Virus record (IMG/VR): IMGVR_UViG_3300036861_000275
Span: 28,313-92,312 of that record
Origin: a virus
Reading direction: 5' to 3' (one strand)
Length of the DNA stretch: 64,000 nucleotides
The notes beneath the pieces are model-generated. The model was not told where the DNA came from. It made no database searches and saw nothing but the letters and a program-made list of their open reading frames with translations. Shown here in pieces: positions 63,656 through 64,000 of this stretch (positions within the stretch are counted from its first letter, which is position 1; each line of letters opens with the position of its first letter). The position numbers were made by a program, and so were the translations under genes.

Positions 63656-63765
63656 CGAGTCCTCCTATTCAGGAGGCACACTACCATACAGAGCACTCCC
63701 GTCAATACAGACAATCCAAGCCAGGCAAGTGCTCCCCACCAGGCACACGCGGGTAAGCCCCTCAC
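63652..63765 (-). CDS. 37-residue membrane protein
   Basis: GTG at 63765 (GTGA overlap) starts a frame reading RGLPACAWWGALAWLGLSV and then a second hydrophobic half, LTGVLCMVVCLLNRRTR. One long or two short membrane segments, basic end. The longer frame to 63978 in the same register is a shadow of the gene upstream. Confidence 0.5.
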   Translation of the reverse strand: MRGLPACAWWGALAWLGLSVLTGVLCMVVCLLNRRTR

Positions 63766-64000
63766 CTCTGGCTGGCGTGCTCTGGGATCAGCCGGGAGAG
63801 CATCTCGACGCCCTTCAGTACGCCCCGATCGAATACATCGCCTTCGATCAGATGGATCTTGAGGACCCCGCACTCGGAGTGGCAACGTACCACCTTGGGG
63901 GCCTTGTAGGGCGGCGGCGGCGGGCAATCGGCCGCTATGGTCCCAGATCCGATCTGCTTCCTGTCCTCCAGGTAACAAAACAGAACCTCCAGAAGAGGGT
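63762..64000 (-). CDS. Hypothetical protein, 5' end outside window
   Basis: The frame is open from the right edge to TGA at 63762 (at least 78 codons). 'FCYLEDRKQIGSGTIAADC', a PPPPPY tract, 'VVRCHSECGVLKIHLIEGDV' and 'GVLKGVEMLSRLIPEHASQR'. The Cys pairs may bind zinc. The start lies outside the window. Not recognised. Confidence 0.55.
   Translation of the reverse strand, partial: PLLEVLFCYLEDRKQIGSGTIAADCPPPPPYKAPKVVRCHSECGVLKIHLIEGDVFDRGVLKGVEMLSRLIPEHASQR

Noticed and set aside
63765-63978. Frame extending the 37-residue membrane protein to 108 residues
   Set aside because: The upstream part is low-complexity Arg/Pro/Gly text out of frame with a better-looking partial gene; the GTG at 63765 is fused to that gene's stop.
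1-64000. CRISPR arrays, tRNA genes, insertion sequences, integrase
   Set aside because: None seen; gaps are too short for tRNA genes or arrays, and no transposase or recombinase motif was found.

Overview
The window looks like most of one tailed-phage genome, or a large prophage segment of one. The morphogenesis set is podovirus-like: terminase large subunit, P22-type portal, scaffold, N4 gp56-type major capsid protein, head-tail adaptor, a tail-hub (beta-propeller-like) protein, a beta-helix tailspike, two putative internal virion proteins, a 3979-residue polyvalent protein and a lysis cassette. No integrase, DNA polymerase, helicase, tRNA or CRISPR array was seen. The host is probably Gram-negative (inference): the phage carries Sec signal peptides, a lipobox, an O-antigen ligase/polymerase and nonulosonic-acid (sialic/pseudaminic-type) genes. 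By eye the DNA is fairly G+C-rich, and I cannot assign a taxon.

Layout. Almost everything is on the minus strand, so the order of transcription is right to left. From 64000 to 58950 there is an accessory block: three tandem DUF6197-like paralogues, a GDP-mannose dehydratase/reductase-type SDR, tiny zinc and membrane proteins, a dCMP deaminase, an RNA ligase and a RusA resolvase. From 58860 to 45480 lie the packaging and portal genes, interleaved with a metallophosphoesterase, an HNH protein, a dATP/dGTP diphosphohydrolase-like protein, a phospholipase-A2-like ORF broken by an in-frame TGA, a GT2 and a GT4 glycosyltransferase and a lipoprotein. A strong intrinsic terminator (45346-45399) with a promoter just upstream separates these from the scaffold and capsid genes. 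From 45270 to 27270 are capsid, tail and internal-virion genes, interrupted by an O-antigen polymerase/ligase and two HNH genes. From 27244 to 14090 come the giant polyvalent gene and the lysis genes. Two small plus-strand genes (13183-13906) face a divergent control region with a good promoter and an operator-like palindrome. Leftward of it is an early-type block (coiled-coil protein, Gp3/RDF-like protein, Cas4-like nuclease, ParB-like protein, dual-specificity phosphatase, PD-(D/E)XK nuclease, replisome-organiser and helicase-loader-like proteins). That block runs into a nonulosonic-acid cassette and glycosyltransferases at the left edge.

How it may work together (inference). Genes for making, activating and transferring nonulosonic acids, plus glycosyltransferases, an SDR and an O-antigen polymerase, suggest that infection or lysogeny remodels the host surface glycan. 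Six proteins with Sec signal peptides (including the tailspike and two paralogous Cys/His-rich proteins) and one lipoprotein lie in and around the structural module. That suggests some phage products are exported or matured outside the cytoplasm. The genome is very compact: ATGA, GTGA, TAATG and TGATG overlaps join most neighbours, and they allowed many starts to be fixed and several genes of 20-60 codons to be recognised. No gap without a gene exceeds about 220 bp.
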